Assembly (NCBI GenBank): GCA_965267355.1 | Contig: OZ253956.1 | Location: forward strand, 1,426,001 to 1,490,000 | Direction: 5' to 3' | Source of the DNA: GCA-002793235 sp965267355 | GTDB lineage: Bacteria; Bacteroidota; Bacteroidia; Flavobacteriales_E; Vicingaceae | Length of the DNA: 64,000 nucleotides | Part shown: positions 28,729 through 37,520 of the stretch, piece by piece | How positions within the stretch are numbered: position 1 is the stretch's first letter | Layout of the letters: each line of letters opens with the position of its first letter | Notes under the pieces: model-generated | What the model was told of the DNA's origin: nothing | Seen by the model: the letters and a program-made list of their open reading frames with translations, nothing else | Databases searched by the model: none | Translations under genes and position numbers: made by a program

Positions 28729-28741
28729 TAAGCCTTTTTTT
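28709..28741 (+). terminator. trp attenuator terminator
   Basis: AAAAGGCTTAGCG at 28709-28721 pairs with CGTTAAGCCTTTT at 28726-28738 (13 pairs, one G-U) around a TTCA loop, and a run of seven Ts follows from 28735. It lies 31 bases after the leader-peptide stop and 9 bases before the trpE ATG. Confidence 0.92.
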
Positions 28742-28750
28742 GTACATAAA

Positions 28751-30121
28751 ATGAAAATAAAAACATTACATAAAACCATAATTGCAGATACAGTTACTCC
28801 CGTTAGTCTGTATATGAATTTGCGAGATAAATTTCATAATAGCTTTTTATTAGAAAGCTCTGATTACCATAGCAAAGAGAATGCAAAGTCATTTATCTGT
28901 CTTAAGTCTTTGGCAAGTATATCTATAGAAAATAATGAGATTAAGACAAAAGGATTAGGATTAGATAAAACACAAGAGGTTGTAAGAAGAAATCAAGTAG
29001 TAGATTCTTTACAAGGGTTTATTCATTCATTCGAAATGGAATCTGATTATATGAATGGTGTATTTGGTTATACTAGTTTTGATGCAGTTCAATATTTTGA
29101 TACCATTAAGTTTTCAAATCAAGTGAATGATATACCTGTAATTCATTATAGTTTTTATAAGTACATCATTCAGATTAATCACTTTAAAAATGAGTTGACA
29201 GTTTTAGAAAATTTAGTTGAAGATGAGGAAAGTTCTATTGATAAGATACTCAAGTTAATTAAAAATACATCTCATCCTGAATATAGATTTAGCCTTGAGG
29301 GAGAAGAATTTTCTAACCTAACTGATCAAGATTTTATGAAGATGGTTTCGAAGGGTAAGCAGCATTGCCAACAAGGGGATGTTTTCCAAATGGTACTGTC
29401 TAGGAAGTTTTCACAAGAGTTTAGAGGAGATGAATTTAATGTTTATAGAGCATTACGATCGGTTAACCCTTCCCCATACTTGTTCTATTTTGATTTTGGG
29501 AATTTTAAATTAATGGGATCTTCACCTGAAGCTCAGTTAAAAATCGATAGAGGTATAGCTACTATAAATCCTATTGCTGGAACATTTAAAAGAACAGGAA
29601 ATGATGAAGAGGATAGAACATCTGCCGAGCAATTGGCAATTGATCCGAAAGAGAATGCAGAACATAATATGCTGGTAGATTTAGCTAGAAATGATTTAAG
29701 TAAGCATGGAAAAAATGTGAAAGTTAAATCATATAAAGAAGTTCAATTTTATAGTCATGTAATTCATTTGGTTTCAGAAGTAACTGCAGAAGTAGAACAA
29801 AATAAGTCAATACAGATTTTTGCAGATACTTTCCCTGCTGGGACATTAAGTGGGGCGCCAAAATACAGAGCTCTTCAGTTAATCGATGAATATGAAAATA
29901 CATCTCGAGGATTTTATGGCGGTGCTATTGGTTTTTTTGGTTTTGATGGCTCAATAAACCATGCTATCACTATAAGAAGTTTTATGAGTAAGAATAATAA
30001 GTTAACAAGTCAGGCAGGTGCCGGAGTAGTTATTAACTCTAATGAAGAGAATGAAATGCTTGAAGTAAAAAATAAATTAGGAGCTTTAAAAAAGGCTTTA
30101 ATATTAGCAGAAGAATTATGA
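28751..30121 (+). CDS. trpE: Anthranilate synthase component I (TrpE)
   Basis: Makes anthranilate from chorismate and glutamine-derived ammonia, the first step of tryptophan synthesis, with TrpG. From ATG 28751 the protein has 456 residues; a longer open frame from 28670 runs through the terminator and is rejected. The tryptophan feedback site is recognisable as LLESSD at 33-38. The chorismate-binding core has QMVLSRKF, PSPYLFYF, SSPEAQL, INPIAGT.RRTG-like TFKRTG, ENAEHNMLVDLARND, and PAGTLSGAPK. The LLES motif and the adjoining trp genes favour TrpE over PabB. Expression should be set by the upstream attenuator; the stop overlaps trpG by 4 bases. Confidence 0.96.
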   Translation: MKIKTLHKTIIADTVTPVSLYMNLRDKFHNSFLLESSDYHSKENAKSFICLKSLASISIENNEIKTKGLGLDKTQEVVRRNQVVDSLQGFIHSFEMESDYMNGVFGYTSFDAVQYFDTIKFSNQVNDIPVIHYSFYKYIIQINHFKNELTVLENLVEDEESSIDKILKLIKNTSHPEYRFSLEGEEFSNLTDQDFMKMVSKGKQHCQQGDVFQMVLSRKFSQEFRGDEFNVYRALRSVNPSPYLFYFDFGNFKLMGSSPEAQLKIDRGIATINPIAGTFKRTGNDEEDRTSAEQLAIDPKENAEHNMLVDLARNDLSKHGKNVKVKSYKEVQFYSHVIHLVSEVTAEVEQNKSIQIFADTFPAGTLSGAPKYRALQLIDEYENTSRGFYGGAIGFFGFDGSINHAITIRSFMSKNNKLTSQAGAGVVINSNEENEMLEVKNKLGALKKALILAEEL

Positions 30122-30690
30122 AAAAGATATTAGTTCTAGATAACTACGATTCCTTTACCTATAACTTGGTTCATTATATTGAGTCAAATCTAGGTTTTGA
30201 AGTAGATGTATTTCGTAATGATGAAATTTCTATAGAAGAAGTTGATAGATATGATACAATTGTTCTGTCTCCTGGACCAGGATTGCCTAAAAATGCTGGA
30301 ATATTGAAACAGTTGATAGAAACTTATGCTCCATCTAAAAAAATATTAGGAGTTTGCTTAGGAATGCAAGCCATTGGTGAAGTTTATGGAGGTAGTTTAG
30401 AGAACTTAGAAAAAGTTTATCATGGAGTAGCTACTCAATTATCAATTAAGGACAAGTCAGATTTATTGTTTAAGGATTTGCCACAAAATTTTAAAGTTGG
30501 AAGGTATCATAGCTGGGTAATTTCTAAAACTAATTTTCCTGTAAAATTGAATGTTACTTCAGAAGAAGAGAATGGACAGGTAATGTCGGTTAAGCATGAA
30601 GATTACAGCTTGTACGGTGTTCAATTTCATCCAGAGTCAATTTTAACTGAATACGGTAAACAAATCATTAACAACTTTTTAGCTATCTAA
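30118..30690 (+). CDS. trpG: Anthranilate synthase glutaminase component (TrpG)
   Basis: Class I glutamine amidotransferase of 190 residues that releases ammonia from glutamine for TrpE. The catalytic triad is Cys80 in GVCLGMQAI, His171 and Glu173 in QFHPES; the oxyanion region SPGPG is at 51-55. No fused TrpD domain is present. It overlaps trpE by 4 bases (ATGA) and trpD by one base, consistent with coupled translation. It may also serve PabB, as in organisms with a shared glutaminase. Confidence 0.95.
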   Translation: MKKILVLDNYDSFTYNLVHYIESNLGFEVDVFRNDEISIEEVDRYDTIVLSPGPGLPKNAGILKQLIETYAPSKKILGVCLGMQAIGEVYGGSLENLEKVYHGVATQLSIKDKSDLLFKDLPQNFKVGRYHSWVISKTNFPVKLNVTSEEENGQVMSVKHEDYSLYGVQFHPESILTEYGKQIINNFLAI

Positions 30691-31682
30691 TGAAAGCAGT
30701 GTTAAATCAATTATTTGAGCATCAAAAACTTACTGAAGAGCAAGCTTATGATGTGTTGACTAGAATCGGGAATGGGGAATACAATTCTTCACAAATAGCT
30801 TCTTTCTTAACAGTTTATTTGATGAGGAATATTTCTGTTGAAGAATTAAAAGGTTTTCAAAATGCCTTGTTGGATTTGTGCCTGAAAATGGATTTTTCCG
30901 ATTTTAATACGATAGATGTTTGTGGAACAGGAGGTGATGGAAAAAATACTTTTAACATCTCAACTATAAGTGCTTTTGTGATTGCAGGAGCTGGTTATAA
31001 AGTGGCTAAACATGGTAATTATGGGGTGTCTTCTAATTGTGGATCTTCTAATGTGTTGGAGTATTTGGGTTATCAATTTACTAATGATGAATCTAAACTA
31101 AAGCAGCAATTGGATGAGGCTAATTTTTGCATGATGCATGCGCCTTTATTTCATCCTGCCATGAAGAATGTCGCTCCAATAAGAAAAGAATTAGGAGTTA
31201 AAACTTTCTTTAATATGTTGGGACCAATTGTAAATCCATCTTTTCCTAAAAATCAGCTTGTGGGGGTTTTTAATCTTGAGTTGGCCAGAATTTATAATTA
31301 TTTACTTCAAGGTTCAGAAAAGAACTATAGGGTATTACATAGTTTGGATGGTTACGATGAGGTTTCTTTGACAGGAGAGCTTAAAAGTATTTCCAATAAA
31401 GGTGAAGATTTATTAATCCCAAGTCAAATGGGGTTTAATCAACTTGATCCTGAAGAAATTTTTGGCGGTCAAACGGTAAAAGATGCTGCTGACATTTTTG
31501 TAAAAGTATTAAAAGGAGAAGGGACTGAAGCTCAACAGAATGTGGTGTTAGCTAATTCAGCATTTGCTATTCAGTGTTTTGAATCAACTAAATCTTTCGA
31601 TGAATGTAAGGTATTAGCAAATGAATCTATTCAATCAAAAAATGCATATGAGGCTTTAGTTAAAGCGATTAATTATAATTAG
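30690..31682 (+). CDS. trpD: Anthranilate phosphoribosyltransferase (TrpD)
   Basis: Transfers phosphoribose from PRPP to anthranilate, second step of the pathway. The 330 residues carry the PRPP-binding motif CGTGGDGKNTFNIST (from about 78), KHGNYGVSSNCGSSNVLEYLG, and FAPLFHPAMKN-like MHAPLFHPAMKNVAPIRKELG, and the metal-binding acidic pair appears near DGYDEVSLTG. It overlaps trpG by one base (TAATG) and is followed immediately by trpC. Confidence 0.95.
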   Translation: MKAVLNQLFEHQKLTEEQAYDVLTRIGNGEYNSSQIASFLTVYLMRNISVEELKGFQNALLDLCLKMDFSDFNTIDVCGTGGDGKNTFNISTISAFVIAGAGYKVAKHGNYGVSSNCGSSNVLEYLGYQFTNDESKLKQQLDEANFCMMHAPLFHPAMKNVAPIRKELGVKTFFNMLGPIVNPSFPKNQLVGVFNLELARIYNYLLQGSEKNYRVLHSLDGYDEVSLTGELKSISNKGEDLLIPSQMGFNQLDPEEIFGGQTVKDAADIFVKVLKGEGTEAQQNVVLANSAFAIQCFESTKSFDECKVLANESIQSKNAYEALVKAINYN

Positions 31683-31684
31683 TG

Positions 31685-32497
31685 ATGACAATTTTAGAAG
31701 AAATAATAGAGCATAAAAGAAAAGAAGTTGATGAAAGAGCATCTACGTATCCAATAAAATTATTGGAGCAAAGTCTTTACTTTAATACTGAATGTGTTTC
31801 GCTAAAAAAATACATTCAAAGAGAAGATAAGTCAGGAATTATAGCTGAGTTTAAAAGACAATCACCATCGAAGGGAACTATTAATGCTTATGCTGATGTA
31901 GAGAAGGTGACCATAGGCTATATGCAGGCTGGCGCTTCTGCTTTATCAGTATTAACTGATACTAATTATTTTGGTGGTAAAAATCAAGATTTAACCATTG
32001 CCCGAAAGTTTAATTATTGTCCAATACTTAGAAAGGATTTTGTGATTGATGAATATCAAATAATTGAAGCAAAATCAATCGGTGCAGATGCTATTTTGCT
32101 AATTGCTAGTGTCTTGTCAAAAGAACAAGTTAAATCATTTACTTCAGTAGCACATAATTTAGGTTTAGAAGTTTTGTTGGAAATCCACAGTTTAGAAGAA
32201 ATTGATAAGCACAATGATCAAATAGAGTTAGTGGGAATTAATAATCGAAACCTGAAAACTTTTGAAGTGGATTTTGAAAATTCAGTTCAATTGATTCAAT
32301 CTCTTCCCCAAACAACCATTAAGATAGCAGAGAGTGGAATAAAATCTCCTATAGATATAATCACATTAAAAGAAAAAGGCTTTGATGGTTTTTTGATAGG
32401 GGAAAGTTTTATGAGAACAGCTGAACCAGAAATAGGAGCTAAAAAATTTATTAAAAGAATAAAAGAATTAGAAGAAAATTTAATACAAGCGGTATGA
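31685..32497 (+). CDS. trpC: Indole-3-glycerol phosphate synthase (TrpC)
   Basis: Closes the indole ring to make indole-3-glycerol phosphate. TIM-barrel protein of 270 residues from ATG 31685; a GTG at 31682 would add one residue. Catalytic features are Glu55 and Lys57 in IAEFKRQSPSKG, RKDFVIDEYQI with the second Lys, GINNRNLKTFEVD, and AESGI. It is a stand-alone TrpC, not fused to TrpF as in enterobacteria. The end overlaps the trpF start by 4 bases. Confidence 0.95.
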   Translation: MTILEEIIEHKRKEVDERASTYPIKLLEQSLYFNTECVSLKKYIQREDKSGIIAEFKRQSPSKGTINAYADVEKVTIGYMQAGASALSVLTDTNYFGGKNQDLTIARKFNYCPILRKDFVIDEYQIIEAKSIGADAILLIASVLSKEQVKSFTSVAHNLGLEVLLEIHSLEEIDKHNDQIELVGINNRNLKTFEVDFENSVQLIQSLPQTTIKIAESGIKSPIDIITLKEKGFDGFLIGESFMRTAEPEIGAKKFIKRIKELEENLIQAV

Positions 32498-33108
32498 TGA
32501 AGTTTAAAGTTTGTGGAATGAAAGAAAATCAGAATATAGCTGAACTTGTAAAAGTTCACCCTGATTTTGTTGGGTTGATTTTTCATGAAAAATCACCAAG
32601 AAATATATCTTATGAAACATTAGTAAATGTTCCTGAAGGAATAGAAAAAGTAGGTGTTTTTGTTAATGAAACCGAAGGGTTTATTTTAGATAGAATTGAA
32701 CGATTTAACTTTAAATATGTTCAGTTGCATGGTAAAGAATCGCCACATTTTTGTAAGAAAGTAAAACAATTAAATAGAAAAATTATAAAGGCTTTTAACG
32801 TGCATGAGAATTTCGATTTTTCAGTGTTAAAGTTCTATGAACCTTATTGTGATTACTTTTTGTTTGATGCTTTTGGAGAAAAAGCAGGAGGCAATGGAAT
32901 AACTTTTAATTGGGATTTATTAAATAACTATAAAGGAAATACTCCATTCTTTTTAAGTGGTGGGATTAAGCCAGCTATTATAAATGATATTAAACAATTT
33001 TCTCACCCTCAGTTTGCTGGTATTGATATAAATAGTGGTTTTGAATTAGAACCAGGATTAAAGAATATTGATTTAATACAACAATTTAAAGATGAACTAT
33101 TCAGTTGA
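32494..33108 (+). CDS. trpF: Phosphoribosylanthranilate isomerase (TrpF)
   Basis: Performs the Amadori rearrangement of phosphoribosylanthranilate. The 204 residues begin (M)MKFKVCGMKENQNI with the catalytic Cys in KVCGMK, and continue with VGLIFHEKSPRNI, VQLHGKE, a catalytic Asp in LFDAFGEKAGGNG, LSGGIKP, and GIDINSGFE. Two adjacent ATG codons are possible starts (32494, 32497); the first overlaps the trpC stop as ATGA. The last 17 bases overlap trpB. Confidence 0.94.
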   Translation: MMKFKVCGMKENQNIAELVKVHPDFVGLIFHEKSPRNISYETLVNVPEGIEKVGVFVNETEGFILDRIERFNFKYVQLHGKESPHFCKKVKQLNRKIIKAFNVHENFDFSVLKFYEPYCDYFLFDAFGEKAGGNGITFNWDLLNNYKGNTPFFLSGGIKPAIINDIKQFSHPQFAGIDINSGFELEPGLKNIDLIQQFKDELFS

Positions 33109-34276
33109 TGGCAATGGATTTTACGGAGATTTCGGAGGAGCTTTTATCCCTGAAATGCTGCATCATAATGTTAATGAATTGAAAAATTCTTATTTGAATA
33201 TTCTTCAATCAGATGAATTTCAAAAAGAGTATAAGCAATTGTTAAAGGATTATGTTGGTAGGCCAACACCATTATACTATGCGAAGAGTTTGTCGGATAA
33301 GTATAATGCAAATATTTATTTAAAACGGGAAGATTTAAATCATACAGGAGCTCATAAAGTAAACAATACTGTAGGACAGATTTTGTTAGCTAAAAAGATG
33401 GGAAAAACCAGAATTATTGCTGAAACTGGTGCTGGTCAGCATGGTGTTGCTACAGCTACAGTTTGTGCTTTAATGGATATGCCATGTGTTGTTTATATGG
33501 GTGAGGTTGATATTAAAAGGCAGGCTCCAAATGTTGCTCGAATGAAAATGTTAGGGGCTGAAGTGAAAGCAGCTACTTCAGGTAGTAAAACTTTAAAAGA
33601 CGCAACTAATGAAGCCATACGAGAATGGATAGCTAATCCTGAAGATACTTATTATTTAATAGGGTCTGTGGTAGGACCACATCCTTATCCAGATTTAGTA
33701 GCAAGATTACAAAGTGTTATTTCTCATGAAATGAAGTTACAGTTAAAAGAAAAAATCGGAAAAGAGTATCCTGATAGAGTAATAGCTTGTGTGGGTGGAG
33801 GTAGTAATGCTGCAGGAGCTTTTTATCATTTTTTAGAGCACGAAGAGGTAGAATTAATTGCAGTTGAAGCTGATGGTTTAGGAACCGATTCAGGCGAGAC
33901 AGCAGCAACAACTCAGATTGGATCACAAGGAATAATTCATGGAAGCAAAACACTGTTAATGCAGAATAATGAAGGTCAAATTACTGAGCCATATTCTATT
34001 TCTGCGGGGTTAGATTATCCAGGAGTTGGGCCATTACATGCGCATTTGTTTAAGAGTGGAAGAGGGAAGTTTATAGGTGTAACAGATAAAGAAGCATTAA
34101 TAGCTGCTTTTGAACTAACTAAGTTGGAAGGGATAATACCAGCTTTGGAATCATCACACGCATTAGCTGCTTTAAATAAATTGGATTTGAAGCAAGATGA
34201 AACTATTGTGATAAACCTATCTGGTAGGGGAGATAAGGATATGGAAACATACATGAAATTGATGAGTAATGAATAG
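33092..34276 (+). CDS. trpB: Tryptophan synthase beta chain (TrpB)
   Basis: PLP enzyme that joins indole and serine. The 394 residues are of the TrpB1 type that partners TrpA: YGDFGGAFIPEML near the start, PLP Lys89 in HTGAHKVNNT, ETGAGQHGVATATVCALM, GGGSNAAGAFYHF and LSGRGDKDMETY. The start lies 17 bases inside trpF. The end overlaps trpA by 8 bases, as expected for genes whose products form the alpha2beta2 complex. Confidence 0.97.
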   Translation: MNYSVDGNGFYGDFGGAFIPEMLHHNVNELKNSYLNILQSDEFQKEYKQLLKDYVGRPTPLYYAKSLSDKYNANIYLKREDLNHTGAHKVNNTVGQILLAKKMGKTRIIAETGAGQHGVATATVCALMDMPCVVYMGEVDIKRQAPNVARMKMLGAEVKAATSGSKTLKDATNEAIREWIANPEDTYYLIGSVVGPHPYPDLVARLQSVISHEMKLQLKEKIGKEYPDRVIACVGGGSNAAGAFYHFLEHEEVELIAVEADGLGTDSGETAATTQIGSQGIIHGSKTLLMQNNEGQITEPYSISAGLDYPGVGPLHAHLFKSGRGKFIGVTDKEALIAAFELTKLEGIIPALESSHALAALNKLDLKQDETIVINLSGRGDKDMETYMKLMSNE

Positions 34277-35036
34277 ACTAGATAGTACATTTCAAGAAAG
34301 AAACAATATTTTAAATGTTTATATCACAGCAGGATATCCTAGGCTAAATGATACTGTTGAGGTAGTAAAAGAATTAGCTGCAAATGGAGCTGATATGGTA
34401 GAATTAGGAATGCCATTTTCTGACCCATTGGCAGATGGGCCAACAATACAGCATAGTAGTGAAGTGGCTATTAAAAATGGAATTACTCTGAATACTATTT
34501 TTGATCAGGTAACTAAGATTAGAAAAGAAATTGAAATCCCAATTATTTTGATGGGCTACTTCAATCAATTACTGCAATATGGGGTTGAAGATTTTGTTAG
34601 AAAGGCAACTGAAGTTGGTGTGGATGGAATGATAATTCCTGATTTGCCTTTAGATGTTTATCAAAGCGATTATAAAAGTTTGTTTGAAAGATATAATCTA
34701 AAAATCAGCTTTTTAATTACACCTCAAACTAATGAAAGCAGAGTAAAAGAAATTGCTAAGGAAAGTACTGCGTTTTTATATGTGGTTTCATCTTATGCTA
34801 TCACGGGAGGTAAATCAGAAATAGAAGAGTATCAAACTAACTATTTTAAGAAAATTAACACTTATGATATTAAAACGCCAAAACTGATCGGTTTTGGAAT
34901 AAGTAATGCTGCAACTTTTCAAAAAGCTTGTCAATATGCTGATGGAGCAATAATTGGAAGTGCTTTTATTAAAGCATTAGGACAAGGAAATGACATAAAA
35001 TCTACAGTTAAACAGTTTATAACATCAATCAAATGA
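34269..35036 (+). CDS. trpA: Tryptophan synthase alpha chain (TrpA)
   Basis: Splits indole-3-glycerol phosphate and channels indole to TrpB. The 255-residue TIM barrel has the catalytic Glu45 in MVELGMPFSDPLADGPTIQ and Asp56 eleven residues later, GVDGMIIPDLP, and FGISNA near the end. Length is slightly short but complete. It overlaps trpB by 8 bases and the DAHP synthase gene by 4 bases. Confidence 0.96.
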   Translation: MNRLDSTFQERNNILNVYITAGYPRLNDTVEVVKELAANGADMVELGMPFSDPLADGPTIQHSSEVAIKNGITLNTIFDQVTKIRKEIEIPIILMGYFNQLLQYGVEDFVRKATEVGVDGMIIPDLPLDVYQSDYKSLFERYNLKISFLITPQTNESRVKEIAKESTAFLYVVSSYAITGGKSEIEEYQTNYFKKINTYDIKTPKLIGFGISNAATFQKACQYADGAIIGSAFIKALGQGNDIKSTVKQFITSIK

Positions 35037-36043
35037 TTATTCAATTAACTAACGATATTACAACTCAACAAAAGGGAGATTTACTAAATGCTTTAAGCGA
35101 TTTGGAAATAAAAACCACAGAAGTAAACACTCAATTTCAAGACTATATTATTGGTATTCCGAAAGTTGATTTTGATATAAGAGCTATAGGGAATTTAAAT
35201 GGAATCAAAGATATCCATAGAGTATCTGATGGTTATAAATTAGTATCTAAAAAGTGGAAAACAGAAAGAACAATTATTGATTTAGGGGACGATGTTTTAA
35301 TTGGCGGAAAAGATTTGTCGATTATGGCTGGACCATGTTCTATTGAAAGTGAGGAACAAATAGAAAGTACAGTTCAACATTTATTAGATAATAATATCAG
35401 AATAATGAGGGGTGGGGTATATAAGCCAAGAAGTTCTCCTTATGCTTTTAGAGGATTAGGGATGGATGGATTAAAATTGTTTTACCAACATTGTTCTGAT
35501 AATGGAATAAAGGTAATAACTGAAGTGATGCAACCATCTCAAGTAGAAGAAATGATTGATTATGTTGATGTGTTTCAGGTAGGGGCAAGAAATTCTCAAA
35601 ATTTTAATTTGCTAGATATATTAGGTAAAGTAGATAAGCCTGTCATGATAAAAAGAGGAATGTCTGGAACTATAGAAGAGTTATTAGCTTCTGCTGAATA
35701 TGTCTTTTCTAATGGAAATGAAAGAATTTTACTTTGTGAAAGAGGGATAAGAACTTATGAGAAGGCTTATAGAAACACACTAGATTTAAATGCTGTGCCA
35801 ATACTTAAAGAAAAGAGTCATTTACCTGTTATTGTTGACCCTTCACATGGAATAGGGTTAAGACAACATGTAGCTAAAATGGCGTTGGCGGGGGTTGTAA
35901 TAGGTGCTGATGGTGTAATAGTTGAAGTGCATGAAGAGCCTGAGCAAGCTTTTTCTGATGGTCAGCAAACATTGAATTACGAACAAGCTAAGAAGTTATA
36001 TTTGCAGTTAAATCAAACTAAAGATTTGGTTAAAGAGTTTTAA
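35033..36043 (+). CDS. 3-deoxy-7-phosphoheptulonate (DAHP) synthase, class I-beta with N-terminal regulatory domain
   Basis: Condenses phosphoenolpyruvate and erythrose-4-phosphate, the entry to the shikimate pathway that supplies chorismate to TrpE. 336 residues: an N-terminal ferredoxin-like domain (about 1-75, as in the Thermotoga-type feedback-sensitive enzymes) and a KDO8P-synthase-like barrel with the metal ligand Cys102 in AGPCSIES, GGVYKPRSSPYAFRGLG, IKRGMSGT, and VDPSHGIG. No chorismate mutase domain is fused. Its ATG overlaps the trpA stop by 4 bases, so it should be under trp attenuation. Confidence 0.92.
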   Translation: MIIQLTNDITTQQKGDLLNALSDLEIKTTEVNTQFQDYIIGIPKVDFDIRAIGNLNGIKDIHRVSDGYKLVSKKWKTERTIIDLGDDVLIGGKDLSIMAGPCSIESEEQIESTVQHLLDNNIRIMRGGVYKPRSSPYAFRGLGMDGLKLFYQHCSDNGIKVITEVMQPSQVEEMIDYVDVFQVGARNSQNFNLLDILGKVDKPVMIKRGMSGTIEELLASAEYVFSNGNERILLCERGIRTYEKAYRNTLDLNAVPILKEKSHLPVIVDPSHGIGLRQHVAKMALAGVVIGADGVIVEVHEEPEQAFSDGQQTLNYEQAKKLYLQLNQTKDLVKEF

Positions 36044-36655
36044 ATGGAAGCTATCATTTTATATATAAGTTTTATAGGTTCGTTTGTGTTTGCTATTTCA
36101 GGAGCTTTAAAAGCTATTAATAAACAATTTGATCCTTTCGGAATATTAATTATAGGTTTTGTTACGGCCGTTGGTGGTGGAACTTTGAGAGATATGTTGT
36201 TAACTGAGCGGTCAGTTTTTTGGTTGCATGAACTCTTAAATGTTTATGCTATAATTGCTGGTGCTATCACAGCAATTATATTCAGAAATAAGTTGAACAG
36301 ATTTAACAAACAATTGCTGCTATTTGATGCTTTAGGATTAGGATTGTTTACCATTACAGGAGTTCAAATAGGTATAGAAGCTGATCTGCATTACATTAAC
36401 TGTATAATTCTTGGTACCATTACAGGATCATTTGGAGGTGTTTTGAGAGATACTCTAGTAAATGAAATTCCTGTTATTTTTAAAAAGGAGATTTACGCAA
36501 CAGTGAGTATAGTTGGAGGTGGTTTGTATTTGATATTATTGAATTTAGAAATTAATAATGTTCTAGTTCAAATTGTTCCTATATTGATTATGGTATTGGC
36601 TAGAATATTAATTATTAAATATAATGTGTCATTACCTCAAATAAAGAATAAATAA
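36044..36655 (+). CDS. TRIC/YadS-family membrane protein (UPF0126)
   Basis: Integral membrane protein of 203 residues with about seven hydrophobic segments and an internal duplication. The halves show FAISGALKAI...VTAVGGGTLRDMLL and FTITGVQIGI...ITGSFGGVLRDTLVNEIP, the glycine-rich GGG/GGxxRD signature of the trimeric intracellular cation channel-related bacterial family. Transport of a small solute such as glycine or a cation has been proposed for relatives; nothing here fixes the substrate. The start codon abuts the DAHP synthase stop with no gap, placing it in the trp operon. Confidence 0.88.
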   Translation: MEAIILYISFIGSFVFAISGALKAINKQFDPFGILIIGFVTAVGGGTLRDMLLTERSVFWLHELLNVYAIIAGAITAIIFRNKLNRFNKQLLLFDALGLGLFTITGVQIGIEADLHYINCIILGTITGSFGGVLRDTLVNEIPVIFKKEIYATVSIVGGGLYLILLNLEINNVLVQIVPILIMVLARILIIKYNVSLPQIKNK

Positions 36656-36691
36656 CTTACTTAACATCATTTAACACAATTTTATAAAAGG

Positions 36692-36724
36692 TTGTTATTT
36701 CTTATATCCAAATAGTTATCTTTA
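36692..36724 (+). promoter_or_regulatory. Promoter for the mannosyltransferase gene
   Basis: TTG at 36692-36694, 22-base spacer, then TATCTTTA at 36717-36724 (one mismatch to TAnnTTTG), 18 bases before the ATG at 36743. No terminator is visible between the trp operon and here. Confidence 0.45.
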
Positions 36725-36742
36725 CCAACCACTTTATTTATA

Positions 36743-37474
36743 ATGTCTGATAGTTTAGTCATCATACCAACCTATAACGAGAAAGAGAATCTTGAGAAAA
36801 TGGTTCGTTATGTCTTTGGGTTAGAGAAAGCGTTTCACATTCTTATTGTAGATGATGGTTCACCAGATGGAACAGCTAGCATTGTAAAAGATTTACAAAA
36901 AGAATTTCCGACACAGCTTCATTTAGAAGAAAGAAAAGGTAAACTAGGATTAGGAACAGCTTACATTCATGGTTTTAAGTGGGCATTACAAAAAGATTAT
37001 CAATACATCTTTGAGATGGATTGTGATTTTTCACATAACCCAAAAGATTTAATTCAGCTGTACAATGCCTGTACAAAAGATGGTGCTGATTTGTCGATAG
37101 GTTCTCGATACATTAAAGGTGTAAATGTGGTTAATTGGCCAATGGGTAGGGTGTTAATGTCCTATTATGCATCTGCTTATGTTAGAATAGTAACAGGTAT
37201 GAACATTAGAGATACTACCTCAGGATTTAAATGTTATACCCGCAAAGTTTTAGAAACAATTGATTTGGATAAGATAAAATTTAAAGGTTATGCTTTCCAA
37301 ATTGAGATGAAATTTACCGCCCACAAGTTTGGGTTTAAAATTGTGGAGGTACCTATTATTTTTACAGATAGACAAGAAGGAACTTCGAAAATGAGTGGGG
37401 GAATTTTTAAAGAAGCAGTATTTGGAGTAATCCAAATGAAAATGAAAAGCTGGTTTACGAAATACGAAAGATGA
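36743..37474 (+). CDS. GT2 glycosyltransferase, polyprenol monophosphomannose synthase type
   Basis: Predicted to move a sugar from a nucleotide donor to polyprenyl phosphate on the inner face of the membrane, giving a lipid-linked donor. The 243 residues have IPTYNEKENLEKMV, the donor-binding DDGSPDGTA, the metal-binding EMDCDFSHNP (a DxD variant), GSRYIKGV and FTDRQEGTSKMSGGIF near the end. There is no C-terminal membrane domain, as in the soluble Dpm1-like form. The donor (GDP-Man, UDP-Glc or other) cannot be told. Confidence 0.9.
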   Translation: MSDSLVIIPTYNEKENLEKMVRYVFGLEKAFHILIVDDGSPDGTASIVKDLQKEFPTQLHLEERKGKLGLGTAYIHGFKWALQKDYQYIFEMDCDFSHNPKDLIQLYNACTKDGADLSIGSRYIKGVNVVNWPMGRVLMSYYASAYVRIVTGMNIRDTTSGFKCYTRKVLETIDLDKIKFKGYAFQIEMKFTAHKFGFKIVEVPIIFTDRQEGTSKMSGGIFKEAVFGVIQMKMKSWFTKYER

Positions 37475-37505
37475 TTATTCATCTTTTCTGTTAAACTACA
37501 TTACT

Positions 37506-37513
37506 TACCTTTG
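37506..37513 (+). promoter_or_regulatory. Candidate -7 box for obg
   Basis: TACCTTTG matches TAnnTTTG and ends 7 bases before the obg ATG, again leaving almost no leader. Confidence 0.5.
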
Positions 37514-37520
37514 CAGCCAA

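Noticed and set aside
28670..28750. Longer TrpE beginning at 28670
   Set aside because: This stretch encodes the attenuator terminator, and TrpE homology begins at the ATG at 28751.
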